Shown here: piece after piece, positions 5,670 to 7,861 of the stretch
Layout of the letters: every line of letters begins with the position of its first letter
How positions within the stretch are numbered: the stretch's first letter is position 1
NCBI GenBank assembly: GCA_002311925.1
Contig: DCAK01000114.1
Coordinates: forward strand, 1,157 to 9,017
DNA length: 7,861 bases
From: Planctomycetes bacterium UBA1135
GTDB lineage: Bacteria; Planctomycetota; UBA1135
Direction: 5' to 3'
Notes under the pieces: model-generated
What the model was told of the DNA's origin: nothing
What the model saw: only the letters and a program-made list of their open reading frames with translations
Databases searched by the model: none
Translations under genes and position numbers: made by a program

Positions 5670-7861
5670 TTCTTTTTCTTGGCCACGGGCTTTTTCTTGG
5701 GGGCCGGTTTCTTCTTCGCGGCGGCCTTCTTTTTGGCCGCGGTCTTGGGCTCCTCGGCGGCGGTTTCAGCCTCCTCCTCGCCTTCGTCGCGAGGGATGGA
5801 AGCCATTCCCGCCAAAGTGTCGCCCTCCTTGAGATTCACGAGACGAACCCCCTGGGTGGCCCGGCCCTGGATGGAGATGTCTTCGAGAGGGGTGCGGACC
5901 ACCATTCCGCTCTCGGAGGAAAACAGCACCTCCTGGCTTCGACTGGCGTTGCCTGCGTTGACCACCGGGCCATTCCGCTCGTTCGTCCGAATGCCGACCA
6001 CACCCAGAGAGCCTCGACGGGTGATGCGGAAATCCCCGATGCGGGTTCGCTTGCCGTAGCCCTGCCTGCAGGCGATGAGCAGTTCTTCGTCCTCGGACCC
6101 GATTACCAGATCGACCACCCGGTCGTCCCCGCGCAGATTCGCCCCCTTCACTCCGGCGGCGTTGCGACCCATGGGCCGCACTTCCTTCTGGTCGAAACGG
6201 ACCACCTTGCCATTCATCGTGCAGAGGAGGATTTCCTCGTCCTTGTCCACCAGAGCGGCCCCGATCAGGCGGTCCCCTTCGGCCAACTTGGTGGCGATGA
6301 TTCCCGCCCTCCGGGGCCTGGAGTAGGCCTCGAGAGGGGTCTTCTTGACCTTGCCTCGGGCGGTGGAAAAGAGAAGAAAGCGACCCGGTTCGAAATCGCG
6401 GGTTGCGAGAATCGCCCGGATGCCTTCGTCGGTCCCGATTCCCTCGATGAGGTTGCGGATGGACCGCCCCCGCGCCGTCCGGTCGAGGTCGGGAAGCTGC
6501 CAGACCTTCAGCCAGTAGAGGCGACCAAAATCGGTGACGATGAGCAGGGTGTCATGTGTTGAGGTGACGAAAAGATGGGACAGGAGGTCGCCATCCTTGG
6601 ATTTTCCGCCCGCGATTCCTCGGCCGCCGCGAGTTTGGGATCGATAGACACCAACCGGGGTGCGCTTGACGTAACCCTCGCGGGAAACGGTGACCACCAC
6701 GTTTTCCTCCACGATGAGGTCCTCGTGCATGAAGTCCTCGGCGGCTTCCCCGATTTCGGTCCGCCGCGCGTCGGCGAAACGGGCCTCCATCTCGTCGAGG
6801 TCCTCGCGAATGATGTCGAAAACCAAGGAATCCTTGTCGAGAATGGCCTTCAGCCCCCGGATGTCCTCCTGAAGAGCGTCGATTTCGTCCTGCAGACGAT
6901 GGACCTCGAGGGCGGTCAGGCGACCCAGCCTCATGTCGACGATGGCCTGAGACTGAATGTCCGTCAGCTCGAAAGTCTTTTCAATCTTGGCCTTGGCCGC
7001 CGCCGTGTCCTTGCTCTTCTTGATGATGGCGATGACCTCGTCGATGGCCTGAATCGCCACCATGAGGCCCTCGAGGATGTGAAGCCGCCGCTCGGCCTTG
7101 TCGAGCAGGAAGGCCGTCCTCCGGCGAATGACCTCGAAACGATGGTCCCTGTAGGCCCTGAGCAGGTCCTTGAGGGTCAAGGTCTTGGGCCCGCCATCCA
7201 TCAGGGCGATGTTGCGGATGACATATGTGCTCTGCAGTTGGCTGTGCTTGTAGAGCAGATTCTCGACCACGATGGGGTCGGCGTCCTTCTTCAGGTCGAA
7301 TACCAGTCGCATGCCATCCCGGTCGGACTCGTCACGAATGTCGTGGAGCCCGGTGATGCGCTCGTCCCTCACCTGGTCGGCGATCTTCTCGATGATGGCA
7401 GCCTTTTCCTTTTCGTACGGAATCTCGGTGACCACCAGCTTGCGCCTCCCCTTGTCGGGTTCCTCGAGATGCATCCGGGCCCGCAGGATGATTTTGCCTC
7501 GACCGGTGGTGTAGGCCTCGTGGATTCCGGCGCGGCCGCAGATGATCCCGCCGGTGGGGAAATCAGGGCCCGTCACATGGGCCATCAGGTCGAGGATGGT
7601 GCAGTCGGGCTTGTCGAGAAGCAGCCGAAGAGCGGCCAGGATTTCCACCAGATTGTGGGGCGGCAACGAGGTGGACATGCCCACCGCGATGCCCTCGGAC
7701 CCGTTGACCAGCAAGTTGGGGAAGCGGCCGGGAAGAACCATCGGTTCCATCCGCGTTTCGTCGTAGTTGCTGCGCAGGTCGACGGTGTCCTTGTCGAGGT
7801 CCGCCAACATTTCTTCGGCCGCCCCGGCCATCCGGGACTCGGTGTAACGCATGGCCGCCGG
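5666..7861 (-). CDS. gyrA: DNA gyrase subunit A, lacking its N-terminal ~120 residues (cut by window edge)
   Basis: The frame is open from the right edge (PAAMRYTE...) to TGA 5668-5666, giving 731 residues. GyrA cuts and rejoins DNA and, with GyrB and ATP, introduces negative supercoils. The catalytic tyrosine is visible in MRYTE (codon 7846-7844; E. coli Tyr122). The E. coli Ile174 equivalent in NGSEGIAVGM aligns without gaps. GDPFPTGG-like and YEKEKA segments complete the breakage-reunion domain, followed by the coiled-coil and DMRLGRLTALE region. The C-terminal beta-pinwheel carries the GyrA box QTRGGRG (6637-6617), which favours GyrA over ParC. The protein ends in an acidic stretch (about bases 5785-5744) and then a 25-residue Lys/Ala/Pro tail (5743-5669), unusual for GyrA. 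The quinolone-resistance region lies beyond the window. The gene leads a coupled operon with yqeY and a haem protein; its promoter is not in view. Confidence 0.98.
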   Translation of the reverse strand, partial: PAAMRYTESRMAGAAEEMLADLDKDTVDLRSNYDETRMEPMVLPGRFPNLLVNGSEGIAVGMSTSLPPHNLVEILAALRLLLDKPDCTILDLMAHVTGPDFPTGGIICGRAGIHEAYTTGRGKIILRARMHLEEPDKGRRKLVVTEIPYEKEKAAIIEKIADQVRDERITGLHDIRDESDRDGMRLVFDLKKDADPIVVENLLYKHSQLQSTYVIRNIALMDGGPKTLTLKDLLRAYRDHRFEVIRRRTAFLLDKAERRLHILEGLMVAIQAIDEVIAIIKKSKDTAAAKAKIEKTFELTDIQSQAIVDMRLGRLTALEVHRLQDEIDALQEDIRGLKAILDKDSLVFDIIREDLDEMEARFADARRTEIGEAAEDFMHEDLIVEENVVVTVSREGYVKRTPVGVYRSQTRGGRGIAGGKSKDGDLLSHLFVTSTHDTLLIVTDFGRLYWLKVWQLPDLDRTARGRSIRNLIEGIGTDEGIRAILATRDFEPGRFLLFSTARGKVKKTPLEAYSRPRRAGIIATKLAEGDRLIGAALVDKDEEILLCTMNGKVVRFDQKEVRPMGRNAAGVKGANLRGDDRVVDLVIGSEDEELLIACRQGYGKRTRIGDFRITRRGSLGVVGIRTNERNGPVVNAGNASRSQEVLFSSESGMVVRTPLEDISIQGRATQGVRLVNLKEGDTLAGMASIPRDEGEEEAETAAEEPKTAAKKKAAAKKKPAPKKKPVAKKKK
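5669..5743 (-). repeat. Histone H1-like Lys/Ala/Pro tail of GyrA
   Basis: Twenty-five codons encode a tail of repeating units roughly (A/P)x(A/P)KKK: AAKKK, AAAKKK, PAPKKK, PVAKKKK. Thirteen of the 25 residues are lysine and none is acidic. The DNA is a matching imperfect repeat of about 15-18 bases. It directly follows an acidic, Glu-rich linker. The tail resembles the basic C termini of histone H1-like bacterial proteins and probably binds DNA non-specifically. Confidence 0.85.
6617..6637 (-). other. GyrA box (QTRGGRG)
   Basis: Seven codons encode Gln-Thr-Arg-Gly-Gly-Arg-Gly at the start of the C-terminal beta-pinwheel, matching the QRRGGRG consensus except Thr at position two. This box is needed for DNA wrapping and is the usual marker separating gyrase A from topoisomerase IV ParC. 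Confidence 0.9.

Noticed and set aside
5220..6059. Plus-strand frame with a strongly hydrophobic Phe/Leu/Ala stretch that looks like a membrane helix
   Set aside because: The Phe-rich segment is simply the complement of the lysine codons in the GyrA tail. The frame is antisense to yqeY and gyrA.
5666..7861. Topoisomerase IV subunit A (ParC) instead of GyrA
   Set aside because: The QTRGGRG GyrA box and the full pinwheel repeats, plus NYDE and the closer match around the catalytic Tyr, fit gyrase A.

Overview
This is a gene-dense, GC-rich bacterial chromosomal segment with six protein-coding genes. Two of them are cut by the window edges. The gene set is mostly housekeeping: carB, murJ, gyrA and yqeY. 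MurJ shows a peptidoglycan-making bacterium, and the c-type haem (CxxCH) protein implies a cytochrome c maturation pathway. No gene fixes the phylum. The lysine-rich GyrA tail and protein style fit a GC-rich Gram-negative group such as the PVC or acidobacterial-like lineages, but that is only a guess. I see no mobile element, phage gene, CRISPR array, tRNA or rRNA.

Layout. Bases 1-1521 (+) hold the C-terminal half of carB. It ends tail-to-tail against murJ (3068-1518, -), and the two stop codons share the tetranucleotide CTAG. A short divergent spacer of about 74 bp (3069-3142) separates murJ from an ArsB/NhaD-type (OCA2-like) membrane transporter (3143-4525, +). The transporter's 3' end overlaps by 13 bp the end of a DUF3365/Tll0287-like haem c protein (5199-4513, -). 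That protein is the last gene of a leftward operon reading gyrA (entering from the right edge, 7861-5666), yqeY (5669-5196), haem protein. Both junctions in this operon are ATGA stop/start overlaps, so the three genes are probably co-transcribed and translationally coupled.

How the genes work together. carB feeds pyrimidine and arginine synthesis, MurJ exports lipid II, the transporter moves an unknown ion or anion across the inner membrane, and GyrA supercoils DNA. They are not one pathway. The functionally odd association is a membrane-anchored haem c PAS-like protein locked to gyrA-yqeY. The most unusual protein feature is a histone H1-like Lys/Ala/Pro tail on GyrA, preceded by an acidic patch. 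No stretch over 300 bases lacks a gene. I found no convincing new multi-gene system; the findings are local oddities worth checking.
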